From positions 186,001-250,000 of the forward strand of contig JALHLU010000004.1 in the NCBI GenBank assembly GCA_022844345.1: a stretch of 64,000 nt of DNA, read 5' to 3'. Every line of letters starts with the position of its first letter. Position 1 is the first letter of the stretch. The notes beneath the pieces are model-generated. The model was not told where the DNA came from and did not search any database. It saw only the letters and a list, made by a program, of their open reading frames with translations. The position numbers and the translations under genes were made by a program. Source of the DNA: Hyphomonadaceae bacterium. Its GTDB lineage: Bacteria > Pseudomonadota > Alphaproteobacteria > Caulobacterales > Hyphomonadaceae. Shown here piece after piece: positions 16,858 to 25,201 of the stretch.

Positions 16858-17985
16858 TTATTGCGCAGGCTGCTTCATCTGGTCGGACGTCCAGGATGCG
16901 CTGAGGGCGGGGGGATAACCGGCGATCAGCGTCCAGTGGGCGACGTAGATCGCGCACTGTTCGTCCGGCGGCAGCCGCCCCATCGCGTTGGCTCGGTAGG
17001 CCTGCCACTGATGTTCATACAGCAGGTTGCGCAGCCCAGCCTGGAACGCGGCGGACTGGGCCGGCGTCGGCGGCGCGCGGGCGACCTGATGCTTGCGGCC
17101 CGAGGCGATGGCCCGGACGATAGAGGTGTTGATCGCGGCGGCCAGGCGGCGGGTTTCGACGTTCGCGGGGTCGAGGCCGCCGCTGCTGGGGTTTATGGCG
17201 GCCTGACAGTATTCCGGAGCCCGCATGGCGCGCAGCATGTTGTCCGCCAGTTCGTCGAGCACGCTGTCCTGTGCGCCGGCGACGTCCTGTGCGTTGGCGA
17301 AGCGCAGCACGCCGAGCCGCTCGCCCAGCAGCTGATCGAAGCGGCGCATGTCGCGCGCGGGATCAGGGACCTGGACGAGGAGGTAGCCCATCACGGCCGC
17401 GTAGTCGCCGGGCAGCAGATCGCGGAATTCCTGGAGGAAGGGGCCATCGATCGGATCGGCGAGCAGTGTCGCCTCTGCGCCGGTGGCGGCGCCGGGTTGT
17501 GATATCGAAGGGGCCTGGACTGTGCCCGGCTGCAGGAAGGTAACGGCGATGGCCAGCACGACTGCACTGCCGAGGACGCCGCCGATGATGAGGTTCTGGC
17601 GGGTGTGATTGACCGGGCCTTCGGGCTGGGGCGGACGCGGCGGCCTGGGGACCTTGGGCGGCTTTGGGGGTCTGGGCTCGCGTGCGGATTGTGGCGGCTG
17701 ATCGGAAACCGCTGCCAGCCGCGCCTGGCTGGGCGGGCTGGGCGGCGCGTCAGCCGGTTGAGGGGCGGTTGTGGCTTGCTCGGGCGCGATGGGGGCGCCG
17801 AAGGCAATCTTGTCAGCCGCGAGATTGCAGCCGGGGCACCAGCGCGCGCCCTGCATCAGCCTGTATTGGCAGCGTGGACAGACGCCCGGGGCTCCCGGCG
17901 TCTCACCACGCGGCGCGCCACACGCAAAGCAGCCATAGGCCGCCTGTGGCACGTCCGAGCCGCAGCATGCGCATGTGTTGGACAT
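16858..17985 (-). CDS. zinc-ribbon, proline-rich single-span membrane protein of unknown function
   Basis: This protein of about 375 residues has two N-terminal zinc ribbons made of four CxxC knuckles (CACC, CFAC, CPRC, CPGC within the first 55 residues), then a Pro-rich linker of about 60 residues (runs such as RPPKPPKVPRPPRPP), one membrane span (LIIGGVLGSAVVLAIAVTFL, near residue 140), and a C-terminal domain of about 220 residues with helices (EFRDLLPGDYAAVMGYLLV, DMRRFDQLLGERLGVL) and two cysteines. The domain lies in the periplasm if the ribbons are cytoplasmic. I recognise no family for the C-terminal part. The start may be GTG 17994 or ATG 17985; GGGAG fits the ATG. It lies upstream of divL. 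Confidence 0.7.
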   Translation of the reverse strand: MSNTCACCGSDVPQAAYGCFACGAPRGETPGAPGVCPRCQYRLMQGARWCPGCNLAADKIAFGAPIAPEQATTAPQPADAPPSPPSQARLAAVSDQPPQSAREPRPPKPPKVPRPPRPPQPEGPVNHTRQNLIIGGVLGSAVVLAIAVTFLQPGTVQAPSISQPGAATGAEATLLADPIDGPFLQEFRDLLPGDYAAVMGYLLVQVPDPARDMRRFDQLLGERLGVLRFANAQDVAGAQDSVLDELADNMLRAMRAPEYCQAAINPSSGGLDPANVETRRLAAAINTSIVRAIASGRKHQVARAPPTPAQSAAFQAGLRNLLYEHQWQAYRANAMGRLPPDEQCAIYVAHWTLIAGYPPALSASWTSDQMKQPAQ

Positions 17986-18080
17986 CCCACCCACTCCCGG
18001 TACCCCGCACTATAGCCAGCGGCAGCACGGATTTACAGGGCATGAACGCAAGCCTGCGTCAGGCAGGCTGGCTGGGGGGC

Positions 18081-19601
18081 TCAGATTTCCTGGTTGTAGT
18101 GGCCGACCTCGGCGAACTTCCCGAGGCGGGGCTTCACTTCTTCGCGGAAAAGGGCGCGCATGTCGTCTTCGCCCTGCATCGACTCCACGACCACGACCAG
18201 TTCGGGCTTGTTCGAGGAGGCGCGGACGAGGACCCAGGAGCCGTCGTCCAGCGTGACGCGCGCGCCGTTGACGGTGTTCACGTCGATGATCTTGCGGCCA
18301 AGGATTTCGCCGCCCGATTTGCCCAGAGCCGTGTAGTCGGCGACGACCTGGTCGACAATGCCGTACTTCTTCTCGTCGTCGCAGTGCGGCGACATGGTGA
18401 GCGAGGTCCACGCATCGCCAAGGTCGGACTTGAGATCCGACAGCGAGCGGCCGGGGTTGCGGTCCAGCATCTGCAGCACGGCTGCGGCGGCTACGAGCGC
18501 GTCGTCATAGCCATAGCCGTAAGGCTTGCGGAAGAACATGTGGCCCGACTTCTCGAAGCCGGCGATGGCGTTGAGTTCGGTCGTGCGGCGTTTGATGTAG
18601 GAGTGGCCTGTCTTGTAGTAGTCGACCGTGACGCCGTTTTCTTTCAACACCGGGTCGGTCTTGTAGAGGCCAGTCGATTTCACATCGACCACGAAGGTCG
18701 CGTTCTTGTGCAGCTTGGAGAGGTCGCGCGCGAGCAGGAGGCCGATCTTGTCGGCGAAGATTTCCTCGCCCTTGTCGTCGACGACACCGCAACGGTCGCC
18801 ATCGCCGTCGAACCCGACGCAAAGGTCAGCGCCATGCTCGATGACGGCCTTGCCCATCGAGACCAGCATCTCATGGTCTTCGGGGTTCGGGTTATATTTG
18901 GGGAAGTTGTAATCGAGGTTGGTGTCCATTTCGATCACTTCAGCGCCCATCGCGCGCAGCGCATCGGGAGCAAACGCGCCGGCCGCGCCGTTGCCGCAGG
19001 CGCAGACCACTTTCAGCTTGCGCGACAGCTTGATGCCTTTGGTGACGTCGGCGATGTAGCGCTCGCGCATGCCATCGACGCGGATCAGCCTGCCGCCCGG
19101 TTGCGGATTGAACTTGCCGCCCAGCACGATGTCCTTGAGGCGGCCCATCTCTTCGGGGCCGAAAGTGAGCGGCTTGTTCGCGCCCATCTTAACGCCGGTC
19201 CAGCCATTCTCGTTGTGGCTGGCGGTGACCATGGCGACGCAGGGCACGTCGAGATCGAACTGGGCGAAGTAGGCGATGGGCGACAGGGCAAGGCCGATGT
19301 CATGGACTTCAAGGCCGGCTTCGAGAAGGCCGAGGGTAAGCGCCTGCTTGATCGAGAGCGAATAGGACCGGTAGTCGTGGCCCGTCACGATGCGGGGGGC
19401 GACGCCCATTTCCCGGATCAGGGTTCCAAGGCCCAGGCCCAGCGCCTGGACGCCGAGGAAGTTCAGTTCAGGCGCCTTGGGATATTGCGGGCCGCCAAAC
19501 CACCAGCGCGCGTCGTACTCGCGGAAGCCCGTGGCTTTCACCAGCGGAATGTTCTCGAAATCGTAGGTGTTGGCCTGGAGGTCTGTGCGGGGCGTTTTCA
19601 T
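18081..19601 (-). CDS. phosphomannomutase/phosphoglucomutase (alpha-D-phosphohexomutase)
   Basis: This is a 506-residue phosphohexomutase interconverting hexose 1- and 6-phosphates for surface polysaccharide and sugar-nucleotide synthesis. The active-site serine loop is TASHNENGW, the metal-binding loop is GFDGDGDRCGV, the sugar-binding loop is GFEKSGHMFF, and the C-terminal phosphate-binding loop is VRASSNKPELVV. There is no signal peptide, so it is cytoplasmic. It is a PMM/PGM-like enzyme; which sugar it prefers (symbols manB, algC or pgm) cannot be read from sequence alone. It is preceded by a 201-bp intergenic region after kup, so it probably has its own promoter. Confidence 0.92.
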   Translation of the reverse strand: MKTPRTDLQANTYDFENIPLVKATGFREYDARWWFGGPQYPKAPELNFLGVQALGLGLGTLIREMGVAPRIVTGHDYRSYSLSIKQALTLGLLEAGLEVHDIGLALSPIAYFAQFDLDVPCVAMVTASHNENGWTGVKMGANKPLTFGPEEMGRLKDIVLGGKFNPQPGGRLIRVDGMRERYIADVTKGIKLSRKLKVVCACGNGAAGAFAPDALRAMGAEVIEMDTNLDYNFPKYNPNPEDHEMLVSMGKAVIEHGADLCVGFDGDGDRCGVVDDKGEEIFADKIGLLLARDLSKLHKNATFVVDVKSTGLYKTDPVLKENGVTVDYYKTGHSYIKRRTTELNAIAGFEKSGHMFFRKPYGYGYDDALVAAAAVLQMLDRNPGRSLSDLKSDLGDAWTSLTMSPHCDDEKKYGIVDQVVADYTALGKSGGEILGRKIIDVNTVNGARVTLDDGSWVLVRASSNKPELVVVVESMQGEDDMRALFREEVKPRLGKFAEVGHYNQEI

Positions 19602-19802
19602 GATCGATACCGAAGCGTCCTGTGCCGAATAATTCCAGGGAGTCGCGGGAGGGAGCCCGGACCTGCCAGTCCCCGACCTGGGAGCAAGGTCAGGGCCAGC
19701 TTATGTTAATTCGCCTGTTAGGCGAGTAGTAGAATCAAAACGCGACCAGAGCGCGAACATCCCGCGCCATGATGTCGGGACTGCAATCAACCTTGCCCGG
19801 CC

Positions 19803-21731
19803 CTAGATTGTCAGCTGCGTTCCCAGCTCCACCACGCGCGAATACGGAATGCGGAAGAACTCCGTAGCGTTGGTGGCGTTGCGGTTGAGGAAGATGAAGA
19901 GGTGGTCCTGCCACAGCGGCATGCCGTGCTTGCCATCGGCGAGCAGCGTGCGGCGGCTGAGGAAGAAGGACGTGGACATGATGTCGAACGCCAGCCCGAT
20001 TTTCTTTTTCGCAAGCGTGAGGCCGTGGGTGACGTTGGGCGTTTCCATGAAGCCGAACGTCATGGTCACCTTCTCGAAACTTGGCGCGATTTCCTCGAAT
20101 GTCACCTTCTTTTCGTCTGGCACGTAAGGGACCTGCGCCGTCTTTACGGTAAGCACGACATTGCGTTCGTGGAGCACCTTGTTGTGCTTGAGATTGTGCA
20201 GCAGGGCCGTGGGCGCGGTATCGGGCTCGGCAGTGAGAAAGATGGCCGTGCCCTTCACGACGTGGGGAGGCTTTACCTGCAGTCCCTTGATCACATCTTC
20301 AAGCGACACGTCGTTGCGTGTCCGCTCCATGAGGATGCGCGAGCCGCGCACCCAGGTCCAAACGGCAAGGCCGACGACCGCCGCGATCAGCAGGGGAACG
20401 TGCCCGCCCTGCGGAATCTTGAGAAGGTTTGACGCGAGGAAGACGCTTTCGACCAGGAGGAAAGGTGCAGCGATCAGGGTCGCCAGCCAGATCGGCTTGT
20501 TCCAGACGCGGCGTACCGCGATAAAGGTCAGGATCGAAGCTGTGATCATGGCGCCGATGACGGAAACGCCGTAGGCAGCCGCCAGCGCCGAGGCTGACTT
20601 GAAACCGAGAACCAGTATGATGACGCCGGCCATCAGGATGTAGTTGATCTGCGGCATGTAGATCTGGCCGTGTTCCTTGGCCGAGGTGTTCACGATCTGC
20701 AGGCGCGGCAGGAGGCCAAGCTGCACAGCCTGTTGCGCCAGCGAGAATGCGCCGGTGATCACAGCCTGACTTGCGATAATGGTAGCCATTGTGGCGAGGA
20801 TCACCAGCGGGGCTTGGAAGCCGTTCGGCGCCATCAGAAAAAACGGGTTGGAGAGCGTCTCAGGATGCGCCAGAACCATGGCGCCCTGGCCGAAATAGTT
20901 GAGCGATAGACACGGCAGCACAAGCCAAAGCCACGTCACCGCGATCGGTTTGCGACCGAAGTGACCCATATCCGCGTAGAGAGCTTCGGCGCCGGTGACC
21001 GCCAGAAAGACCGAGCCAAGTACGATGAAGCCCAGCAGCTGGTGGGTTATTAGGAACATCACGGCGTAGTGCGGGCTGAGCGCGACGAAGATCGCCGCAC
21101 CGTCCTGCACGATATGATAGATGCCGAGTCCGCCCAGCGTGAGAAACCAGAGCGTGCAGATGGGCCCGAACAGGGCGCCGACCAATGCCGTGCCGCGCTT
21201 CTGAATGAGGAACAGACCGGTCAGCAGTAGAAGCGCAATCGGAATGATGAAGGGGTCGATCCAGCCTGACAGTTCCGGAATGATGGCGAGGCCTTCGACA
21301 GCCGACAGCACGGACACGGCCGGTGTGAGCAGAATGTCGCCAAAGAAAAGTCCCGCGCCGCAGACCGCGACGATAAACAGAAGAGGCGTACGTTTGCCGA
21401 TCGTGCGCTGGATCAGCGCCATCAGCGAGAGCGTTCCGCCCTCTCCGCGGTTGTCGAGACGGGTGAGGATAAGGACGTACTTTACGGTCACGATGATAAT
21501 CAGCGACCACAGCATCAGCGAGATGACGCCAAGGACGTCTTCTCTGAGGACGGTCCCATCGGCCGCGCTGCGCATATGGCGGATGGACTCGCGGAACGCA
21601 TAGAGCGGGCTGGTACCGATGTCGCCGAACACGACGCCGACGGAGGCCAGAGCCAACGTCCAGAAGCGTCCAGATCCCGTGGGATTTGCGCTCGACGGAG
21701 CCGGACGGCCCTTGGCGGAAGCGTCCCTCAT
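19803..21731 (-). CDS. kup: KUP-family potassium uptake transporter
   Basis: This is a 642-residue inner-membrane K+ transporter (K+/H+ symport type). The family signature GVVFGDIGTSPLYAFRES is at the first span, and about twelve hydrophobic segments follow, including GGTLSLMALIQRT, GDILLTPAVSVLSAVEGL and a conserved TGAEALYADMGHFGR segment. The C-terminal ~180 residues form the hydrophilic domain typical of Kup, ending VVELGTQLTI. The ATG at 21731 follows a Ser/Pro-rich cytosolic tail start. A 293-bp region separates it from the ahcY terminator, with no gene I can support. Confidence 0.96.
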   Translation of the reverse strand: MRDASAKGRPAPSSANPTGSGRFWTLALASVGVVFGDIGTSPLYAFRESIRHMRSAADGTVLREDVLGVISLMLWSLIIIVTVKYVLILTRLDNRGEGGTLSLMALIQRTIGKRTPLLFIVAVCGAGLFFGDILLTPAVSVLSAVEGLAIIPELSGWIDPFIIPIALLLLTGLFLIQKRGTALVGALFGPICTLWFLTLGGLGIYHIVQDGAAIFVALSPHYAVMFLITHQLLGFIVLGSVFLAVTGAEALYADMGHFGRKPIAVTWLWLVLPCLSLNYFGQGAMVLAHPETLSNPFFLMAPNGFQAPLVILATMATIIASQAVITGAFSLAQQAVQLGLLPRLQIVNTSAKEHGQIYMPQINYILMAGVIILVLGFKSASALAAAYGVSVIGAMITASILTFIAVRRVWNKPIWLATLIAAPFLLVESVFLASNLLKIPQGGHVPLLIAAVVGLAVWTWVRGSRILMERTRNDVSLEDVIKGLQVKPPHVVKGTAIFLTAEPDTAPTALLHNLKHNKVLHERNVVLTVKTAQVPYVPDEKKVTFEEIAPSFEKVTMTFGFMETPNVTHGLTLAKKKIGLAFDIMSTSFFLSRRTLLADGKHGMPLWQDHLFIFLNRNATNATEFFRIPYSRVVELGTQLTI

Positions 21732-22024
21732 CGTATGCGTAGCCTCTGCCGCGAACCGCTCTGCGGCCCCGAACGGGCGCGGTCCTAGTCCTGTCGTGAG
21801 CTAGGCGAAAGGGGTAAAATTTCGAGTCTCTGGACTGGACAATCTGAAACAAGGGGAGAACAGCGCGGTGGCTTGAGAGGATAGATCGCTGCCAAACAAG
21901 GGTTTTCGGGCGCGGCCCTCAATTGTGACAAGCGGACCTGCGACGATTGGGCGATGCCGCCAGCCTCCAGATCGGGCGCGTGCAGCGGGGCGGGCCGCCC
22001 GGTAAGTGACCACGCAGATCAATG

Positions 22025-22054
22025 AAAAAGGGCCCGGCGGTGAGCCGGGCCCTT
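22025..22054 (-). terminator. intrinsic terminator of ahcY
   Basis: On the plus strand AAGGGCCCGGC (22028-22038) pairs perfectly with GCCGGGCCCTT (22044-22054) around a GGTGA loop. Read on the minus strand the stem is followed by a TTTTT run (22029-22025). It starts 25 bp downstream of the ahcY stop and is a strong rho-independent terminator. Confidence 0.9.
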
Positions 22055-22078
22055 CCATGTTCGTGGCTTCCGCCAAGC

Positions 22079-23479
22079 CTAGTAGCGGTAGTGTTCCGGC
22101 TTGTAGGGGCCTTCCGGCGCGACGCCGATGTAGGACGCCTGGTCGGGCGTGAGTTTCGTGAGGTTGGCGCCCAGCTTGTTGAGGTGAAGCATGGCGACCT
22201 TCTCGTCGAGCTTCTTGGGCAGGGTGTAGACCTTGTTCTCGTAGGCGGCGCCGTTGGTCCAGAGTTCGATCTGCGCCAGAGTCTGGTTGGTGAACGAGGC
22301 CGACATCACGAAGCTCGGGTGGCCTGTCGCGTTGCCGAGGTTGAGCAGGCGGCCCTCGGACAGCAGGATCATGCGCTTCCCGTCCGGGAAGTTGATCATG
22401 TCGACCTGCGGCTTGATGTTGTCCCACTGATAGTTCTTCAGCGCGGCGACCTGGATCTCGTTGTCGAAGTGGCCGATGTTGCCGACGATGGCCATGTCCT
22501 TCATCTCGCGCATGTGCTCGAGGCGGATGATGTCCTTGTTGCCGGTCGTGGTGATGAAGATGTCGGCTGTCTTCACGACGTCTTCCAGCGTGACGACTTC
22601 AAAGCCGTCCATGCAGGCCTGCAGTGCGCAGATGGGATCGACTTCCGTCACTTTCACGCGTGCGCCCGCGCCCTGCAGCGAAGCCGCCGAGCCCTTGCCT
22701 ACATCGCCATAGCCGCACACGACCGCGACCTTGCCTGCCATCATAGTGTCGGTGGCGCGGCGGATGCCGTCGACCAGCGACTCCTTGCAACCGTACTTGT
22801 TGTCGAACTTCGACTTGGTCACCGAGTCATTCACGTTGATCGCCGGGAAGGGCAGGTGGCCCTTTTCCATCAGGCGATAGAGACGGTTCACGCCCGTGGT
22901 GGTTTCTTCTGTCACGCCCTTGATGGCGTGGCGCTGCTTGGTGAACCAGCCGGGCGACTGCGCCAGGCGCTTCTTGATCTGCTTGTAGAAGTAGATCTCT
23001 TCTTCCGACTCCGGCGTCTCGATCAGCGACGTCTCGCCCTCTTCGACGCGCGCGCCGATGAGGATGTACATGGTGGCGTCGCCGCCATCGTCGAGGATCA
23101 TGTTGGTGAGGCCGCCATCGGGCCACTGGAAGATCTTGTCGGTGTAGTCCCAGTATTCTTCCAGGCTCTCGCCCTTCACGGCGAACACCGGGATGCCGGC
23201 TTTCGCGATGGCGGCGGCGGCGTGGTCCTGCGTCGAGAAGATGTTGCACGAGGCCCAGCGCACTTCGGCGCCGAGGGCTTTCAGCGTCTCGATCAGCACG
23301 CCGGTCTGGATCGTCATGTGCAGCGAGCCGGTGATGCGCGCGCCTTTCAGCGGCTGCGCCTTGCCGTATTCCGCGCGGGTGGACATGAGGCCCGGCATCT
23401 CGGTTTCGGCGATGGTCAGTTCCTTGCGGCCCCAGTCGGCCAGCGACAGGTCAGCCACCTTGAAATCGTCAAACGCCAT
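22079..23479 (-). CDS. ahcY: S-adenosyl-L-homocysteine hydrolase
   Basis: This is a 466-residue enzyme that hydrolyses S-adenosylhomocysteine to adenosine and homocysteine, keeping the methyl cycle running. Landmarks are [19 protein letters not shown] near the N-terminus, [21 protein letters not shown], the NAD-binding [12 protein letters not shown], the [12 protein letters not shown] loop and the C-terminal ...[10 protein letters not shown] ending that is invariant in the family. The 41-residue insertion typical of the longer bacterial form is present. It is transcribed alone and ends in a strong terminator. A 28-bp perfect palindrome lies 96-123 bp upstream and is probably its operator. Confidence 0.97.
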   Translation of the reverse strand: MAFDDFKVADLSLADWGRKELTIAETEMPGLMSTRAEYGKAQPLKGARITGSLHMTIQTGVLIETLKALGAEVRWASCNIFSTQDHAAAAIAKAGIPVFAVKGESLEEYWDYTDKIFQWPDGGLTNMILDDGGDATMYILIGARVEEGETSLIETPESEEEIYFYKQIKKRLAQSPGWFTKQRHAIKGVTEETTTGVNRLYRLMEKGHLPFPAINVNDSVTKSKFDNKYGCKESLVDGIRRATDTMMAGKVAVVCGYGDVGKGSAASLQGAGARVKVTEVDPICALQACMDGFEVVTLEDVVKTADIFITTTGNKDIIRLEHMREMKDMAIVGNIGHFDNEIQVAALKNYQWDNIKPQVDMINFPDGKRMILLSEGRLLNLGNATGHPSFVMSASFTNQTLAQIELWTNGAAYENKVYTLPKKLDEKVAMLHLNKLGANLTKLTPDQASYIGVAPEGPYKPEHYRY

Positions 23480-23574
23480 AGCCGCACTCCATCGGGCAGT
23501 GATTTTACGCGGCCCATTACAGGTTCCGGAGGCCGCTCATGACGCGCATCTAGCAGACCCGGCCGCGCCGGGCA

Positions 23575-23602
23575 AATCATATAAAGATATCTTTATATGA
23601 TT
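23575..23602. promoter_or_regulatory. 28-bp perfect palindrome upstream of ahcY, candidate SahR-like (ArsR-family) operator
   Basis: The half-site AATCATATAAAGAT (23575-23588) is followed at once by its exact reverse complement (23589-23602). The core AAAGATATCTTT with flanking TATA is strikingly A+T-rich in this G+C-rich region. Homocysteine-responsive SahR regulators of the ArsR family control ahcY and methionine genes in many Proteobacteria through similar palindromes, so I propose such a site. No regulator gene is nearby, and the assignment of the protein is inference. Confidence 0.6.
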
Positions 23603-23823
23603 CTCTGTAGCTTCTCCACGACGGCCCGCAGGGCTCGCGATTGCCCAACCGGAGCGAAGTTCCCTGTTACAATTTGAGAAGAGGTTTCGTTTCAGGCGCC
23701 CTCACTTCGCCCTGTTCGGCCACCCATCTCTCTGCGTCAGGGAGTTGCGCGATCTGTTGCCGGATGGCCACATGGTCTCAAGACATGAGGCCACGGGCAG
23801 GCAACCGGCTTCGAGAGGGCCGG

Positions 23824-24423
23824 ATGACAACTGCGAAGGATAGCTGGATGCGAGTAGCGGGATTTCTTTTCGGCTTTGCAGGCCTCGCCCTGCTTGTGGG
23901 AGCTGGCGCTGCGCCGGCCCTTGCCCAGGATATCGACCGCGTCGACCGGATCACCGGCACGACCGGGCCCGGCGGCAGCTTTCGTCCGCCCGAGGATGTG
24001 AAGGTGGTGACGCCGGGTGCGCTGGTGTTCGCCAGTTTCGATGCGAACCTTGACGGCATCATCTCCAACGCGGAGATCGCTTCCGGTGCGGCCCGCGCCT
24101 TCATGATCGCAGACCGCAATGGCGATGGCGCCATCACCGGCTTCGAGCAGGCCGACTGGGCGGCCGCGATGGGCGACGCCACGGGGGTCCTCGCCAACGC
24201 CATGACATTCGACGTCGATCTGGACCGGTCGGTGACGCCATCGGAGTTCGCTTCCGGCATGCAGCGCATCGCCGGACAGATCGCAGACGATGAGGGCGTG
24301 CTGAAATACACGGACCTGATCCAGCCGCTGAATCGCCAGAACCAGCAGGTGGATCAGAGCTCCGGGCCAGGCTGGGGCACGATTACAGGGCGCGGAACGC
24401 CGCCGCGGGACCGTGGGGGCTGA
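23824..24423 (+). CDS. exported EF-hand protein
   Basis: This is a protein of about 199 residues with an N-terminal signal (FLFGFAGLALLVGAGAAPALAQ) and three EF-hand-like loops: DANLDGIISNAEI, DRNGDGAITGFEQ and DVDLDRSVTPSEF. The second loop matches the calcium-binding consensus best; the third is also plausible, while the first has Asn/Asp spacing that fits. The start ATG 23824 has GAGAGGG upstream; the frame is open back to 23641 but that extension looks noncoding. It is probably a periplasmic or exported Ca2+-binding protein. Its partner is unknown. Confidence 0.8.
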   Translation: MTTAKDSWMRVAGFLFGFAGLALLVGAGAAPALAQDIDRVDRITGTTGPGGSFRPPEDVKVVTPGALVFASFDANLDGIISNAEIASGAARAFMIADRNGDGAITGFEQADWAAAMGDATGVLANAMTFDVDLDRSVTPSEFASGMQRIAGQIADDEGVLKYTDLIQPLNRQNQQVDQSSGPGWGTITGRGTPPRDRGG

Positions 24424-24431
24424 GCCGAGGC

Positions 24432-24710
24432 TCAGTCCTTTTCGTCGAACCTGCGCTCCACGAGGTGGCAGACGGCCTCAAGAGCTTCCTTTGCCTGGGG
24501 ACCTTCGGCTTCAATCTCGATCACCTGTCCGACGCGTGCGCCGAGCATCAGCAGGTCCATGATCGAGGCCGCGCTGGCGACCATGCCGTCATGCTTCACG
24601 GAGATGCGGGCGTCGAACTTCGCCGCCTCGCGCGCAAAGGCGGCGGAGGCGCGGGCGTGAAGGCCGCGCTGGTTCACAAGCTCTGCACTGCGCGACCACT
24701 TGTCGGACAT
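24432..24710 (-). CDS. ptsH: HPr-family phosphocarrier (PTS-Ntr/ChvG-linked type)
   Basis: This is a 92-residue phosphocarrier. GLHARASAAF contains the phosphorylated His18, and ASAASIMDLLMLGA preserves Ser49, the site that HPr kinase modifies in other bacteria. Alphaproteobacterial HPr of this type relays phosphate to EIIA proteins for regulation rather than sugar uptake. The frame continues upstream but ATG 24710 begins with the family N-terminus. It is the last gene of chvI-chvG-EIIA-HPr, 22 bp after the EIIA stop. Confidence 0.9.
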   Translation of the reverse strand: MSDKWSRSAELVNQRGLHARASAAFAREAAKFDARISVKHDGMVASAASIMDLLMLGARVGQVIEIEAEGPQAKEALEAVCHLVERRFDEKD

Positions 24711-24732
24711 CGTTCCCCGCGCCCCGGCCGTG

Positions 24733-25134
24733 TCAGGCGCGCTGCAGAAGCGCGGAGGCGACGGAGATGTATTTGCGGCCCGCATCCTGCGCGGCGAGCG
24801 CGGCTTCGGCCACGGGCAGCTTGGCGCGCACTTCAGCCAGCTTGATCAGCATGGGCAGGTTCACGCCGGCGATCACCTCGATCTTGCCGCCGCCCATCAC
24901 GGAGATGGCGAGGTTGGAGGGCGTGCCGCCGAACATGTCAGTGAGAATGACGACGCCTGCGCCAGTATCGCACGCCTTCGCAGCGGCAATGATCTCCTTG
25001 CGGCGCATGTCCATGTCATCATCAGGGCCAATGCAGACGGCCTGCACGTTCTCCAGATGACCGACAACGTGCTGTGCGGCTGAGATGAATTCCTCGGCCA
25101 GACGGCCATGCGTGACCACGACCAGACCGATCAT
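24733..25134 (-). CDS. PTS EIIA component of the mannose/fructose family
   Basis: This is a 133-residue protein that begins MIGLVVVTHG, in which His9 is the phosphorylated residue, and has the family core VVILTDMFGGTPSNLA and IEVIAGVNLPMLIKLAE. In alphaproteobacteria this EIIA (ptsM or EIIA-Man) is encoded between hprK and ptsH downstream of the ChvG kinase and has regulatory functions. It follows chvG with a 67-bp gap here and has no permease partner near it. Confidence 0.9.
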   Translation of the reverse strand: MIGLVVVTHGRLAEEFISAAQHVVGHLENVQAVCIGPDDDMDMRRKEIIAAAKACDTGAGVVILTDMFGGTPSNLAISVMGGGKIEVIAGVNLPMLIKLAEVRAKLPVAEAALAAQDAGRKYISVASALLQRA

Positions 25135-25201
25135 TGGAGGCGCTCCCGCTTATCCCAGCATCCCATGGTGAGGACTCGTTTGTTCCGGGGTCAATCCCGA
25201 T

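Noticed and set aside
17664-19709. Long plus-strand frame of 681 residues
   Set aside because: It is antisense to the zinc-ribbon and phosphohexomutase genes, which are clearly coding on the minus strand.
19707-19727. TTAATTCGCCTGTTAGGCG as a CtrA box before the phosphohexomutase gene
   Set aside because: The spacing and second half do not fit TTAA-N7-TTAA; it is only a short hairpin around TCGCCT/AGGCGA.
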